DNA of 64,000 nt from Gemmatimonadaceae bacterium (GCA_013697785.1 JACCWE010000164.1:23623-87622); one strand, 5' to 3'. Shown: positions 38,923 through 48,255, numbered from the stretch's first letter. Notes: generated by a model not told the origin, from the sequence alone. Translations and numbers: made by a program.

Positions 38923-41346
38923 TCAGGTTGTACGGAATCTGCGCAAGCGGAGACTGTTCATGACGACGCTGACCGAGCTGAATGCCATTGCGGCGCTCGC
39001 GAGGATCGGACTCAAGAGCAAGCCAAACGCGGGATAGAGCGCACCGGCAGCGATCGGAATCCCCACGACGTTGTAGAGAAATGCCCAGAACAGATTCTCC
39101 TTCATCGTTCGCATGGTTCTCCGCGAAAGCGCGATCGCTTGCGCTGCGCTTCGCAGGTCGCCGCGCATGAGCACGACGTCCGCCGCGTCCGCAGCGATGT
39201 CGGTTCCCGTGCCCATCGCCATCCCGACGTCGGCCTGCGCGAGCGCCGGCGCATCGTTAATGCCGTCGCCGACCATGGCCACTACTTTCCCTTCCGCTTG
39301 CAGGCGCTTGATCTCCGCCACCTTTCCCTCGGGGAGCACCTCGGCGACCACGCGTTCGATTCCCGCCTGGCGCGCAATCGCGTCGGCTGTGCGCTGATTG
39401 TCGCCCGTCAGCATCACGACCTCGAGCCCGAGCGCGCGCAGCTGAGAGATCGCGGCCCGAGAGGATTCCCGGATCGGGTCCGCCACTGCGAGCAACCCAA
39501 CGAGGGCTCCATTCGCGGCGACGTACATGGGTGTCTTGCCCTCGGTCGCAAGCCGCTCGGCATCGTTCTGGAGTGAGAGCACCTTGATTGCGTAATCGGC
39601 CATGAGGGCCGCGTTGCCGACAGCCATCGCGACTCCGTCCACGACACCCACAGCACCACGCCCCGTCACCGAATCGAAGGACTCCGCATGTGAAAGTGCG
39701 AGACCCCGGTCCTTCGCGTGCCGCACGATGGCATCGGCGAGTGGATGTTCACTGGAGCTCTCGACGGATGCGACGAGACGCAGCAGCTCGGCTTCGGTCA
39801 TCGCACCGCTGCCACCCGGAACGAGTACGACATCCGTGACTGTCGGGCGACCTTCGGTGACCGTTCCCGTCTTGTCCAGCACCACCGTCTGCACATCACC
39901 CGCACGTTGCAGGGCTTCACCACCCTTGATCAACACGCCGAGTTGCGCGCCCTTCCCGGTGCTCACCATGACGGCGGTCGGAACGGCGAGACCCATGGCA
40001 CACGGACAGGCGATGATCAACACCGCTACCGCCGCTGCGAACGCGCGTACGCCGGGCGCGCTCCCTGCCGCGACGAACCACACGACGAAGGTCGCGATGG
40101 CGAGCGAGAGCACTACCGGTACGAAAATCCCGCTAATGCGATCGGCCAGGCGCTGGATGGGTGCGCGCGAGCCCTGCGCATCGCGCATCAGCTTCACGAT
40201 TTGCGCGAGCATGCTTTCGCTACCGAGCGTCGTGGCGCGGTAACGAAAGGCGCCCGTGCGGTTGATGGTGCCGCCGATAACGCGATCGCCCGTCGCCTTC
40301 TTCACCGGGAGCGACTCGCCGGTGAGCATACTCTCGTCGACCGCACTCTCGCCCGATGTCACCTCGCCATCGACCGGGATGCGTTCACCGGGACGCACGA
40401 CCACGACATCGCTGCTCGCCACGGTCTCCACAGGGACATCCACTTCCGCATCACCACGGACCACGCGTGCCGTCTTGGGCTGAAGCTTTACGAGGGAGCG
40501 AAGTGCCGCCGACGTCTGCTTCTTCGCGCGCGCCTCGAATGCGTTGCCCGTGAGAATCAGCGCGATGATGATGACGACCGCTTCGTAATACACGTCGGGC
40601 GCGACGCCGCGACGCAAAAAGAAATCGGGAGCGACGGTCGCTACGACGGAATAGAGAAAAGCGGCGCTCGTGCCGACGGCGACGAGAGTATTCATGTCCG
40701 CCGAGTGGTGCCGGAAGGCCGCCCACGCGCGCACGTAGAAATGACGACCGGCCCAGCCCATGATGCCGAGGGTAAGCGCGAGGAGCGCGTACGATGCTAC
40801 GGTGGGCGGAATGGCGTACAGCCATGGCGCTACGCCCCGCAATGCGGGCGCGAGCGAATCCATCGCCCACCGCATGAACGGATCGATCACTATCCCATGC
40901 ATACCTGCATCGCGCACCGTCATGAGCGGCATCGAAACAATCATCGCGATGATGCCGACGACAGCACTGACGATCGCCTTGCGGCGAAAATCATTGAACT
41001 CATCCTGCTGCGCGTGATCGCGGGCTTCCTGTTCTTCGAACGCGGACTGATCGGGAGAAGCCAGCTCCGCTCCGTAGCCGGTCTCGCGAATGGCCTCGAC
41101 AAGGCGCGTCGGCGCTATCGCAGCAGGATCGAAGGTAACAGTCGCGCTTTTCATCATCAGGTTGACTGACGCGTCGACCACGCCTGGTTGTTTCTGCAGC
41201 GTACGCTGAATGCCTGCCTGGCATGCAGCGCACGTCATCCCGGTTACCGGGATGCGAATGGTCTCTCGGTCGCTCCCGCGCGGGGCCGCGCCGTCGTCCG
41301 GCGACTTGGGCTCATGGACTTCGGATTCCGGTAATGTGGTCGCCAT
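38923..41346 (-). CDS. copA: Cu(I)-exporting P-type ATPase CopA
   Basis: The protein is 807 residues. It has one heavy-metal-associated domain (GMTCAAC at 37-42), eight membrane helices, the actuator TGES at 342-345, the transport CPC at 447-449, the phosphorylated Asp in DKTGT at 491-495, the SEHP loop near 532 and GDGINDAP at 693-700. The CPC helix and HMA domain make it a P1B-1 pump that expels Cu(I) from the cytoplasm. CopZ from the same operon would hand it copper. Confidence 0.96.
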   Translation of the reverse strand: MATTLPESEVHEPKSPDDGAAPRGSDRETIRIPVTGMTCAACQAGIQRTLQKQPGVVDASVNLMMKSATVTFDPAAIAPTRLVEAIRETGYGAELASPDQSAFEEQEARDHAQQDEFNDFRRKAIVSAVVGIIAMIVSMPLMTVRDAGMHGIVIDPFMRWAMDSLAPALRGVAPWLYAIPPTVASYALLALTLGIMGWAGRHFYVRAWAAFRHHSADMNTLVAVGTSAAFLYSVVATVAPDFFLRRGVAPDVYYEAVVIIIALILTGNAFEARAKKQTSAALRSLVKLQPKTARVVRGDAEVDVPVETVASSDVVVVRPGERIPVDGEVTSGESAVDESMLTGESLPVKKATGDRVIGGTINRTGAFRYRATTLGSESMLAQIVKLMRDAQGSRAPIQRLADRISGIFVPVVLSLAIATFVVWFVAAGSAPGVRAFAAAVAVLIIACPCAMGLAVPTAVMVSTGKGAQLGVLIKGGEALQRAGDVQTVVLDKTGTVTEGRPTVTDVVLVPGGSGAMTEAELLRLVASVESSSEHPLADAIVRHAKDRGLALSHAESFDSVTGRGAVGVVDGVAMAVGNAALMADYAIKVLSLQNDAERLATEGKTPMYVAANGALVGLLAVADPIRESSRAAISQLRALGLEVVMLTGDNQRTADAIARQAGIERVVAEVLPEGKVAEIKRLQAEGKVVAMVGDGINDAPALAQADVGMAMGTGTDIAADAADVVLMRGDLRSAAQAIALSRRTMRTMKENLFWAFLYNVVGIPIAAGALYPAFGLLLSPILASAAMAFSSVSVVMNSLRLRRFRTT

Positions 41347-41355
41347 TGCGTCTCC

Positions 41356-41802
41356 CTACTCTTCCGCGATGAGTGTTCCACGCAACATGCTCATTCCGCA
41401 CATGAATTCGTATCGACCAGCAGCGGGCGGGGTGATCTCGACGGTCGTTGTTTTCCCCGTGGGAAGAAATTGGCGAATCTTGAAATCAGGGAAAACAACT
41501 TCCTCGGAGCAGCCCGACGTGTCCTGTCGATCGAAGAGCAGGCGAACCGGCTGCCGCGCCTTCACACGGATCGAGGAGGGGCTGTAGCCCCCATTCACCA
41601 CGATGGTGACCTCAGGAATCGGGGACACAGTTGCCCGCGAGTCCTTACCCGCGCTTTCACCAGTGCCGCTACCGCCGACGCTTCGCGAGACCGGTCCAAC
41701 CGTCGCCGAGACCATCGTGCGCTGGGCAAGAAAGAAATACCAGTTCACCCAGGCGATCGCTGCAATTCCGCCAAGGATGACGATCCAGTCCGTTCCCGTC
41801 AT
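41356..41802 (-). CDS. Membrane-anchored cupredoxin-domain protein
   Basis: The protein is 148 residues with one N-terminal membrane helix (about 7-25), a Ser/Gly-rich linker and a cupredoxin-like domain of the EfeO/plastocyanin type. VTIVVNGGYSPSSIRVKARQ starts the domain; GCSEEVVFPDFKIRQFLPTGK and YEFMCGMSMLRGTLI hold the likely Cys and Met copper ligands, the last in a CGMSM pattern. It probably binds copper outside the cytoplasm and may pass it to the pump or oxidase. It lies between copA and copZ. Confidence 0.85.
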   Translation of the reverse strand: MTGTDWIVILGGIAAIAWVNWYFFLAQRTMVSATVGPVSRSVGGSGTGESAGKDSRATVSPIPEVTIVVNGGYSPSSIRVKARQPVRLLFDRQDTSGCSEEVVFPDFKIRQFLPTGKTTTVEITPPAAGRYEFMCGMSMLRGTLIAEE

Positions 41803-41846
41803 GCGCTTCTCCCTTGTCTCGTGATTTGTGAACTAAGAGGAAACTT

Positions 41847-42059
41847 CTAACGCGCCGCAGCGGCCACAGTATAGCCCTGCCCCTCGACCGCTTTGGCGAT
41901 CAGCGATTCCGATGTTTTGCTCGGGTCATATGCGACGGTCGCCTCCCCAACCTTCACCTGCTCAACCTGAACGCCGTCGACGCTCTCGAGCGCTTTCGTG
42001 ACGCGACCGACGCAATGCCCGCAACTCATGCCGCCAATGCCCAATGTCATGTGTTCCAT
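41847..42059 (-). CDS. copZ: Copper chaperone CopZ (HMA domain)
   Basis: The protein is 70 residues, a single heavy-metal-associated domain with the metal loop GMSCGHCVGRV near residues 10-20 (CxxC, here CGHC). It binds Cu(I) in the cytoplasm and delivers it to CopA and CsoR. It is the first gene of the long copper operon, with GAGGAG five bases before the ATG and a CsoR-type operator 44 bases upstream. Confidence 0.94.
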   Translation of the reverse strand: MEHMTLGIGGMSCGHCVGRVTKALESVDGVQVEQVKVGEATVAYDPSKTSESLIAKAVEGQGYTVAAAAR

Positions 42060-42102
42060 CGTGTACTCCTCGCGACCGGCGCGCCAAAGTGAGATGCGTC
42101 TA

Positions 42103-42120
42103 ATACCCTCTAGGGGTATA
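42103..42120. promoter_or_regulatory. CsoR-type operator palindrome
   Basis: ATACCCTCTAGGGGTATA is a near-perfect palindrome of the form known for CsoR operators (A/T-rich ends, C-run, CTAG-like centre, G-run). It begins right after the -10 box of the copZ promoter on the minus strand, so bound repressor would cover the transcription start. csoR itself is the fourth gene of the operon. Confidence 0.75.
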
Positions 42121-42149
42121 AGTATAGATACCCCCTCCTCCTATGTCAA
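42121..42149 (-). promoter_or_regulatory. Sigma70-like promoter of the copZ-cusA operon
   Basis: On the minus strand TTGACA (42149-42144) and TATACT (42126-42121) are separated by exactly 17 bases. This is the best promoter match I see in the window. Transcription would start near 42114, inside the CsoR palindrome. Confidence 0.75.
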
Positions 42150-42199
42150 TGGCAGGAGCGGGAAGATGTGCGGCTGCACTACGGCTGAGAGCGTTCGCT

Positions 42200-42216
42200 T
42201 TTTACGCCGCGTAGAA
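42200..42216. promoter_or_regulatory. TTTTACG-N3-CGTARAA palindrome upstream of the oxidase fusion gene
   Basis: TTTTACGCCGCGTAGAA is a 17-bp inverted repeat with one mismatch. A partner, TTTTATGTAGCGTAAAA, lies at 47133-47149 upstream of the outer-membrane copper gene, and the similarity goes on (TCTGAG versus TCTAAG). It is a candidate binding site for the BlaI/CopY-like repressor encoded at 48.3-48.6 kb. Also, TAGAAT inside it could be a -10 box for the plus-strand gene. Confidence 0.45.
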
Positions 42217-42285
42217 TCTGAGCACGAAACCAAGTATGCTATCGGTCATCCTCGAACCCATCGTCCGTCTTTCACCGCGGCCACC

Positions 42286-44187
42286 ATGATTCTGCAGCCG
42301 ATCGACTACGTGGTGTATCTCTGGCTCGCAGTCGCGCTCGTCTCGGCGGCGTATGTGGCCTACGACCAATTCCGGCACAACCCCGAGGCGACGGTGATGA
42401 AATGGGGCTTTGTGCTCGTAACGTTGTATCTGGGCCCCATAGGGCTGCTCCTGTATGTCCTGGCGGACAAGGAGCCTCGGCCCAACACGCACGAGGCGTT
42501 TGTCGCGCCGCTATGGAAGCAAGGGGTCGGCTCTACGGTGCACTGCGTCGCAGGTGACGCCACAGGAATCATCCTCGCAGCAATCGCCACAGCCGTCCTC
42601 GGCCTCCCCATGTGGGCGGACTTGCTGATCGAGTACGTCGCCGGTTTTCTCTTCGGTCTCCTCATTTTTCAGGCGCTGTTCATGCGCGCGATCATGGGTG
42701 GCACGTATGCGGAAAATGTGCGTCGGAGTTTTCTCCCCGAGCTCGTGTCCATGAATGCGATGATGTCCGGGATGGCCCCGGTGATGATCACGCTCATGAT
42801 GGGTCGTGATATGCGGGCAATGTGGCCCGGTGAGCCGCTCTTCTGGTTCGTGATGTCAATGGGTCTCATCGTCGGCTTCGCAATCGCCTACCCTGTCAAC
42901 GTGTGGCTGGTGGCTCGCAAGCTTAAGCACGGCTTGATGACGGTGCGCGGTGATCAATCGCGCTCCGGGAAGCAGGGAACTGCCGATACGAACAGCGACA
43001 TGGGCGGGATGGCGGGGATGGCGGAAATCGGCGGCTCCGCGGGGGTGCACGCCGGTCACGAGGAGAAGCCGGGAACTCCGCCTTTGGTCACGCGCGCACA
43101 GCTCGCCGCCGTGACTGTCTTTACGCTCCTGATGCTCGTCGCCGGGATGTATGGCCCGGCAATCTTCTTCAACCTGCGCCTCAGCGCCGAGTCGGTGGGA
43201 CGCTCGATCATGCCGCCGGGGATGATCACGACGACGGAAACTCCCGCGGACGCGATGCGCGATATGGCCGCTGCGGATCCGAGGCTGGTGAGCTACCACG
43301 CCCCGGCCGCCGCACGGGGAGACCAACCGCTCACGCCGCGTATGGAAAATGGAGTGAAGGTGTTCGACTTCGAGGCGTCAGTGATCCAGTGGAACATCCT
43401 CCCGAACAAGACCGTCACCGCATACGCGATCAACGGCCAGGTCCCGGGCCCGCGACTCGACCTCACCCAAGGCGATCGCATTCGTATCGACTACACGAAT
43501 CACCTGCCGGAATCGACGAGCATGCACGGGCATGGTCTCATCGTGCCGAACGCGATGGACGGCCCTGCGAACATCACGCAGCGACCCATCGCTCCTGGGG
43601 AGACCTTCGTTTACGAATTCACCGTCGGGCAATCGGGAACGTACTTCTACCACTCGCACGACAAGCCAGACCGGCAGCAGGCGTTCGGACTCTACGGCGC
43701 CTTGATCATCCAACCGCGCGACACCACTGCGGAGCCGCACGCCGACCTCGAGTACGTTATCCAACTCCAGGAGTGGCTCAATCGCGACGGGTTGACCTAT
43801 CCCGCAATGCTCATGGAAGGCGCACTTCCGAACTACTTCACGATCAACGGCAAGGCGTACCCGGCAACCGACACGCTCCACATGCACGTCGGGCAGACGA
43901 TGAAATTTCGCTTCATCGGCACGAACAACAACTTCATCCATCCGATGCACATGCACGGTGGGCCGTTCACGGTTATCGCTCGAGACGGGGTCGTGCTCGC
44001 ACCCGCCGCACGTTTTGATGCGGACGTGATCAACGTCGGGCCGGGCCAGCGCTACGATGTAATCTGGCGAGCGCGAGAGCCGGGCAAATGGATCATGCAC
44101 TGCCACATTCCACACCACACGCTCAACAACAACGTCGAGACGAATGGCGCCGGTGGTCTCACGCTGTTAGTCGAGGTCGAGCCGTAA
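42286..44187 (+). CDS. DUF4396 membrane domain fused to a multicopper oxidase
   Basis: From ATG 42286 the protein is 633 residues; a longer frame from 41998 would overlap copZ and the operator. Residues 1-215 are a DUF4396-type membrane domain with about five helices and many Met (MNAMMSGMAPVMITLMM near 157-172). A Met/His-rich linker (GGMAGMAEIGGSAGVHAGH, about 240-258) leads to another helix (275-296). Residues 350-633 are a two-domain multicopper oxidase with HGHG 414-417, HSH 456-458, HPMHMH 552-557 and HCHIPHH 605-611. These are the type 1, 2 and 3 copper ligands. It probably oxidises periplasmic Cu(I). It is divergent from copZ. Confidence 0.88.
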   Translation: MILQPIDYVVYLWLAVALVSAAYVAYDQFRHNPEATVMKWGFVLVTLYLGPIGLLLYVLADKEPRPNTHEAFVAPLWKQGVGSTVHCVAGDATGIILAAIATAVLGLPMWADLLIEYVAGFLFGLLIFQALFMRAIMGGTYAENVRRSFLPELVSMNAMMSGMAPVMITLMMGRDMRAMWPGEPLFWFVMSMGLIVGFAIAYPVNVWLVARKLKHGLMTVRGDQSRSGKQGTADTNSDMGGMAGMAEIGGSAGVHAGHEEKPGTPPLVTRAQLAAVTVFTLLMLVAGMYGPAIFFNLRLSAESVGRSIMPPGMITTTETPADAMRDMAAADPRLVSYHAPAAARGDQPLTPRMENGVKVFDFEASVIQWNILPNKTVTAYAINGQVPGPRLDLTQGDRIRIDYTNHLPESTSMHGHGLIVPNAMDGPANITQRPIAPGETFVYEFTVGQSGTYFYHSHDKPDRQQAFGLYGALIIQPRDTTAEPHADLEYVIQLQEWLNRDGLTYPAMLMEGALPNYFTINGKAYPATDTLHMHVGQTMKFRFIGTNNNFIHPMHMHGGPFTVIARDGVVLAPAARFDADVINVGPGQRYDVIWRAREPGKWIMHCHIPHHTLNNNVETNGAGGLTLLVEVEP

Positions 44188-45672
44188 GGGCCGAGGAGCC
44201 ACGGCCGGTGCGACGTCGGAGCTCCGAACCTGTGCGTCGGTGGTCTGGTCAGCTGGTGTCGGTGTGGCAGTGAGTATGGCAGTGACCGCTAGCACGACGG
44301 CACCGATGAGCAACTCGGCCGTTGCGGAACGACGGATACGGACGGCACCTTGCGCGTCGCCCAGCGATGGCCGAACGCGTAGCCAATTGTATGCGCCGGT
44401 GAGCACAACGAGTGAAAGTACGCCGAGCTTGATCAGTAGCACGAGCCCGTAGTCGCTCTGCCAGAGCGCGCGTACGTGCTCGAGATGCAGCCATGCCGAT
44501 ACGAGCCCGGAAGCTGCTACGAGCGAGGCAAAACCAAGCGCGAGCGGAGAGAAAGAGTTCACGAGGGCAGCCACCGATGGCCCCCGGTCGTTCGCATCCA
44601 GCGTGAGGGCAACTGGCATTCCAACGGCGACGACAACCAGCAGACTTCCGAGCCACCCACCAGCGCCCAACACGTGCAATCCGTCGGCGAGAATCGCGAT
44701 CGTAGTGAAGCGCGGCGCGCCAACCGCGTGTCCGGCGAACGCGGGCGTAAACGCGAGCAGCATGGCTGCGATGAGCGAAACGGTCCAGCCTGCGCGCGAC
44801 GCGCGCCGTGCCATCGCGAATCCCCCGAAGGCGACGATGACGAGCGACAGCTGCGCGATCCAACCAGTCCCCCACACTGTGTGCAGGAGTATTGTACCGG
44901 CGCTCATTTCATGGGTCATCTCGGGCATGTCGTTCATCGCAGCCAACTGTGCGTAGAGTCGAGCGACGCTCGCGAGCCCCAGGAAGATTGAAGCTCCCAT
45001 CCCCGCGGATGCCGCGCGCCGGCTCGCGCTTTCCGCGAACGCAGCATGCATTCCGCCGTGGCGCCGTAGGGCACCGAGGACGAGCCAGTGAAATGCAGTG
45101 ACGCCGATCAGGGCCAGAAGCGTCGTAAACGAAAGCCATCGCACGATGACGTACGAGGGCGAGCTCGCGTTGAAGGTTTGGTCGCTGCGCTGACTCGCGG
45201 GTGCAGCGGGAGGTATCGTGGGCGAGCGAGTTGCAGCTGAAGAAGCGTGCTGCGTTGCGGTGTCGCGCCTCGTGTGGTTCGCAGCCGTCGCGCCAGGCAG
45301 AACGGTGAAGGCAATTCGTCCGCTCGAGGGATGTCCGTCCGCGGCGGCCGTACGCCAGACGACGGTGTAACGCCCGGGCGCGAGGCTCCCCGGAATCGGC
45401 ACCATCACAGCCATCGAGCTTTGCGCGTCCTTTACGACGCTGTCCAGCGGCACGTGCGCGCTGTCAGGGGCCAGCAGTATCACCCGTGTAAATGCAAGCT
45501 CTGGAGCTTCGGAGAACCACAGATGAATTGCGGTCGGCGACGTCGCGAGCTGTGCGTTCGCCGAAGGCGTACTCTTGACCAGATGCGCATGCGCCCAGAG
45601 CACGCCCGGGACGGCCAGGATCGCGGCGCAGGCGGCGAGAAATCCGAGTCGTCGGCGAATCGACGCTGTCAC
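44167..45672 (-). CDS. CopC-CopD fusion (YcnJ/PcoCD-like) copper protein
   Basis: The protein is 501 residues. The signal peptide should be cut at VLWA-HAH, leaving an N-terminal His at residue 28 as in CopC. The CopC domain (28-127) ends with WRTAAADGHPSSGRIAF, whose Asp and His complete the Cu(II) histidine-brace site. A His-containing linker follows, then eight helices of CopD (about 175-470). CopC-CopD fusions bind periplasmic copper and are thought to move it across the membrane. Its 3' end overlaps the convergent oxidase gene by 21 bases; its ATG overlaps the upstream stop (ATGA). Confidence 0.92.
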   Translation of the reverse strand: MTASIRRRLGFLAACAAILAVPGVLWAHAHLVKSTPSANAQLATSPTAIHLWFSEAPELAFTRVILLAPDSAHVPLDSVVKDAQSSMAVMVPIPGSLAPGRYTVVWRTAAADGHPSSGRIAFTVLPGATAANHTRRDTATQHASSAATRSPTIPPAAPASQRSDQTFNASSPSYVIVRWLSFTTLLALIGVTAFHWLVLGALRRHGGMHAAFAESASRRAASAGMGASIFLGLASVARLYAQLAAMNDMPEMTHEMSAGTILLHTVWGTGWIAQLSLVIVAFGGFAMARRASRAGWTVSLIAAMLLAFTPAFAGHAVGAPRFTTIAILADGLHVLGAGGWLGSLLVVVAVGMPVALTLDANDRGPSVAALVNSFSPLALGFASLVAASGLVSAWLHLEHVRALWQSDYGLVLLIKLGVLSLVVLTGAYNWLRVRPSLGDAQGAVRIRRSATAELLIGAVVLAVTAILTATPTPADQTTDAQVRSSDVAPAVAPRPLRLDLD

Positions 45673-47099
45673 GGCACAGGCGAGTGCGTGGCGGTCGGCG
45701 AACGCGATGCCATCCCCGGCATTCCTTTCATCTCATGCCCGGCAGGAGCGGTCGTGGACATTCCCGCCATGTGCATGCGGCTCGGGCGGAACCGAAGGAA
45801 GACGGTGAAGCCGCCCGGCGTGCGCGTGCCGTACGCTGGCTCGAGTGATCTCGGAATCAGGTCGAGCGATCCGCGCGCGCCGAGGCCAATCGAGCCGCCT
45901 GTGAACTTACTGATCTCGCGAATGTAGCCGAGCACGAGCGAGCCCACGTTGTACGTGGTCGTTGGCGGCACTCCTTCGACTAAAAGATCACCCGCCGTCT
46001 TCTGCACGAACTCTGCGCGGCCAAAGATTGTGTTTGTGCCATCGAGATCCAGATTGGTCTCGGCGAGCACGCTGTTCGAGAGTCCGCTCACCCCCGAATA
46101 CTTGTTCGCGCCCCAGATCAGGGAGGTTGCGAAATCGCCGTTCTTGCGAAATGTGCGATCGTGCAGCACGGAAGCAGACAGGCGATGTTGAGACTCCTCG
46201 GGGTGCAGCTCCTCGGGACTGGCGAGATAGCCATAGGAGGCGGCCAGACTCCAGTGTGGATCCGGGTTCACGGTGAGGCGCCCCGAATACGAGTCCAGAC
46301 TCCGGCCGGCGTAGTCGAAGTTCGTTCGAATAGCGTCCGGCTCACGACCGTTGAAGATGGATCCCTCGAGCCTCCACATCCGGGAGTATATCCCGGCCGT
46401 GATCACGCCGAAGGAAATGTGCGTCGCGTCCTGCCAGTGATGTCCCAAGGGCGCAAGCGGGTCGCCAGCGGCCGAGGGGCGATGCGGAAAGGCGACTGGC
46501 CCGATCGCGGGCTCGCCTACCGGCGCCAAGTACAAGGATAGACCGAGATTCTTCGCAACGGGTCGCTCGTAGAGCGCCGCCAACTCCATGAACAGGTCGT
46601 GTGGATGTTGGCGGTCGTGCAGCGGCTGCCCACGATAACTCTCTCCACTTTGCAGGAGGAGCGGATAGCCCTTCGCTGTGACGGTGAACGGCTCCAGACT
46701 CATCATGTCGCGCAGTGTGAGGAGACCACCGCCAAGCGAATGGCGAGCCATGAGCATGCCCCAGTTGATGCTGCCGAACTGTTCGTCGCCGCGCTTGGTG
46801 AACTGTTTGTCGAACTGGACGAATGCTACTCCATGCAGCATGAGCTCCCAGCCGCCCGCCTGAAAGTGCTGCGCGTGCATGGGGGCGGCCTCGGGAACCC
46901 AGGACGTTCCCGAGCCCATGCGGCTCATGGGGATGCCGAGCGGCCCGGCCATGGCGCCGTGCATACTCATGGCCATCGTGTCTGCGTTTGCGCTGTCAGA
47001 GGCGGGCGACCGCTGGTGCTCGTGCTGCGCGGCGCTCGCGGCGGGCGCGAGAAGCATGCATACGAGTGCAAAGTTCGCTCGACGGGCTAGACGTGACAT
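45669..47099 (-). CDS. Predicted outer-membrane beta-barrel protein with Met/His-rich ends
   Basis: The protein is 476 residues with a signal peptide ending at AASAAQ. The mature N-terminus (HEHQ...MAMSMHGAMAG) and C-terminus (RMHMAGMSTTAPAGHEMKGMPGMA) are rich in Met and His, a sign of Cu(I) binding. The middle is made of alternating strands (for example WSLAASYGYL, GSLVLGYIREIS, SIGLGARGSLDLI), consistent with an outer-membrane barrel. I do not recognise a named family; PcoB/CopB-like function is a fair guess, since CopB is also an outer-membrane Met-rich protein. Coupled to copCD by ATGA. Confidence 0.8.
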   Translation of the reverse strand: MSRLARRANFALVCMLLAPAASAAQHEHQRSPASDSANADTMAMSMHGAMAGPLGIPMSRMGSGTSWVPEAAPMHAQHFQAGGWELMLHGVAFVQFDKQFTKRGDEQFGSINWGMLMARHSLGGGLLTLRDMMSLEPFTVTAKGYPLLLQSGESYRGQPLHDRQHPHDLFMELAALYERPVAKNLGLSLYLAPVGEPAIGPVAFPHRPSAAGDPLAPLGHHWQDATHISFGVITAGIYSRMWRLEGSIFNGREPDAIRTNFDYAGRSLDSYSGRLTVNPDPHWSLAASYGYLASPEELHPEESQHRLSASVLHDRTFRKNGDFATSLIWGANKYSGVSGLSNSVLAETNLDLDGTNTIFGRAEFVQKTAGDLLVEGVPPTTTYNVGSLVLGYIREISKFTGGSIGLGARGSLDLIPRSLEPAYGTRTPGGFTVFLRFRPSRMHMAGMSTTAPAGHEMKGMPGMASRSPTATHSPVP

Positions 47100-47132
47100 T
47101 GGCTGGATATGGACGGAGGTACGGCGAGCAGG

Positions 47133-47149
47133 TTTTATGTAGCGTAAAA
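47133..47149. promoter_or_regulatory. TTTTACG-N3-CGTAAAA-like palindrome upstream of the outer-membrane copper gene
   Basis: TTTTATGTAGCGTAAAA lies 34 bases upstream of the start codon of the minus-strand gene and matches the palindrome at 42200-42216. The 127-base gap between this gene and the blaR1-like gene has no other evident signal. Confidence 0.45.
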
Positions 47150-47226
47150 TCTAAGGATACGGAAGCGGATGGACAAGGCTCGCTCGGAACCGCCGGCGCG
47201 ACACGAGGAAGGCAAGTCGCACGCGC

Positions 47227-48252
47227 TCAGCCATTGTGCCCGTGCTCGGGCGAAATGGGACAGAGCAGGTGCATGACAACAGGTGCGCAGTGCCGCTCGC
47301 AGTTATCCTCTCCCTGGGCCAGATTTGCTGCGGTAGGGAGCGGGTGCAACATCATGATCCCAGATATCCAAACGAGGACGAGTGCTGTCCCCGCATAGGC
47401 GAGCGATCGTCGCGTCAGGTGAGTACCGATCGGCGCTTCCTCACCCGCGAGCCGACGAATGCGGCGGTCGAGCAGGCCGAGATGCTGGAACGCCATTACG
47501 GTTGCGGGCATTCCCATACGATTAGACGCAGCGCGCCAATTCGCCAACGAGAGAATTGCGGACGCCAGCACGAGGGGGCGCTGTCTCGCCGCAGCGTCGT
47601 CTGCCCGCACTTCCGCTTCGTCAGCTACATCGTCGGCCAGCCTGCGGAGCGCGGGAATCCACCACAGTACGAGCGCGACACCACGAAGGAGCGAGTGAAT
47701 GAGCGGATCGCGGTGCCGTACGTGCGCCGCTTCGTGTGCCAGGACGGCAACGAGCTCGTCGGGCGCGAGTAGCTGATCGAGGATGCGGGCGACGTAAACA
47801 CGGGGTCGAATCCAGCCCGCTGTGAACGCGGGCACAGGAAGACCCTCGACCACCACGACATCCGTTGGCAAAAGTCCAGCTCCAAGCGCACCAGTCCAAT
47901 ACGCGTCGCCCTCTTTTGGCGTCGCGCCGTCGACGAGTGCGAGCCAGCGGCGCGCGCTCCTCCAGGCGCGTCCGCGATCCCAGGCCGCGTATACAACACC
48001 GCTCAGGAACAACACGTGGAAGATCAGATGGACGGGAGCGAGAATCTGGTGCGCAGCCACTAGACAGAGCACCCAGAGATGATCTTTCCCCGCGAGCAGC
48101 GCGTCAGCTCGTCCCGCCACGTGATGTCCAAAGACCGGGCTGGTGCCGAAGATCAGTAATGTCGAGATGCCCAGAAGGAGCACACGGCGATGCAACTGCT
48201 CGTTCTTGCGGACGGGAGAAGCGAGATAGGTTCGTTGCTCGGGCGGCTTCAT
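47227..48252 (-). CDS. BlaR1-like M56 membrane metallopeptidase with Cys/His-rich tail
   Basis: The protein is 341 residues. Membrane helices lie near 24-42, 57-78 and 86-94, then a cytoplasmic zinc protease domain with LAHEAAHVRHRDPL near 173-186 (HExxH) and a downstream Glu in DEAEVRADDAAA. This is the peptidase core of BlaR1/MecR1. The penicillin-binding sensor domain of true BlaR1 is missing. After a last helix near 285 the protein ends with GEDNCERHCAPVV and LLCPISPEHGHNG, a Cys/His cluster outside the membrane that may sense metal. It lies three bases after the blaI-like gene and would cut that repressor. Confidence 0.87.
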   Translation of the reverse strand: MKPPEQRTYLASPVRKNEQLHRRVLLLGISTLLIFGTSPVFGHHVAGRADALLAGKDHLWVLCLVAAHQILAPVHLIFHVLFLSGVVYAAWDRGRAWRSARRWLALVDGATPKEGDAYWTGALGAGLLPTDVVVVEGLPVPAFTAGWIRPRVYVARILDQLLAPDELVAVLAHEAAHVRHRDPLIHSLLRGVALVLWWIPALRRLADDVADEAEVRADDAAARQRPLVLASAILSLANWRAASNRMGMPATVMAFQHLGLLDRRIRRLAGEEAPIGTHLTRRSLAYAGTALVLVWISGIMMLHPLPTAANLAQGEDNCERHCAPVVMHLLCPISPEHGHNG

Positions 48253-48255
48253 CTG

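Noticed and set aside
41998..42285. N-terminal extension of the oxidase fusion from 41998
   Set aside because: It overlaps copZ and the CsoR operator and promoter, and the added residues are not protein-like. ATG 42286 starts the first membrane helix.
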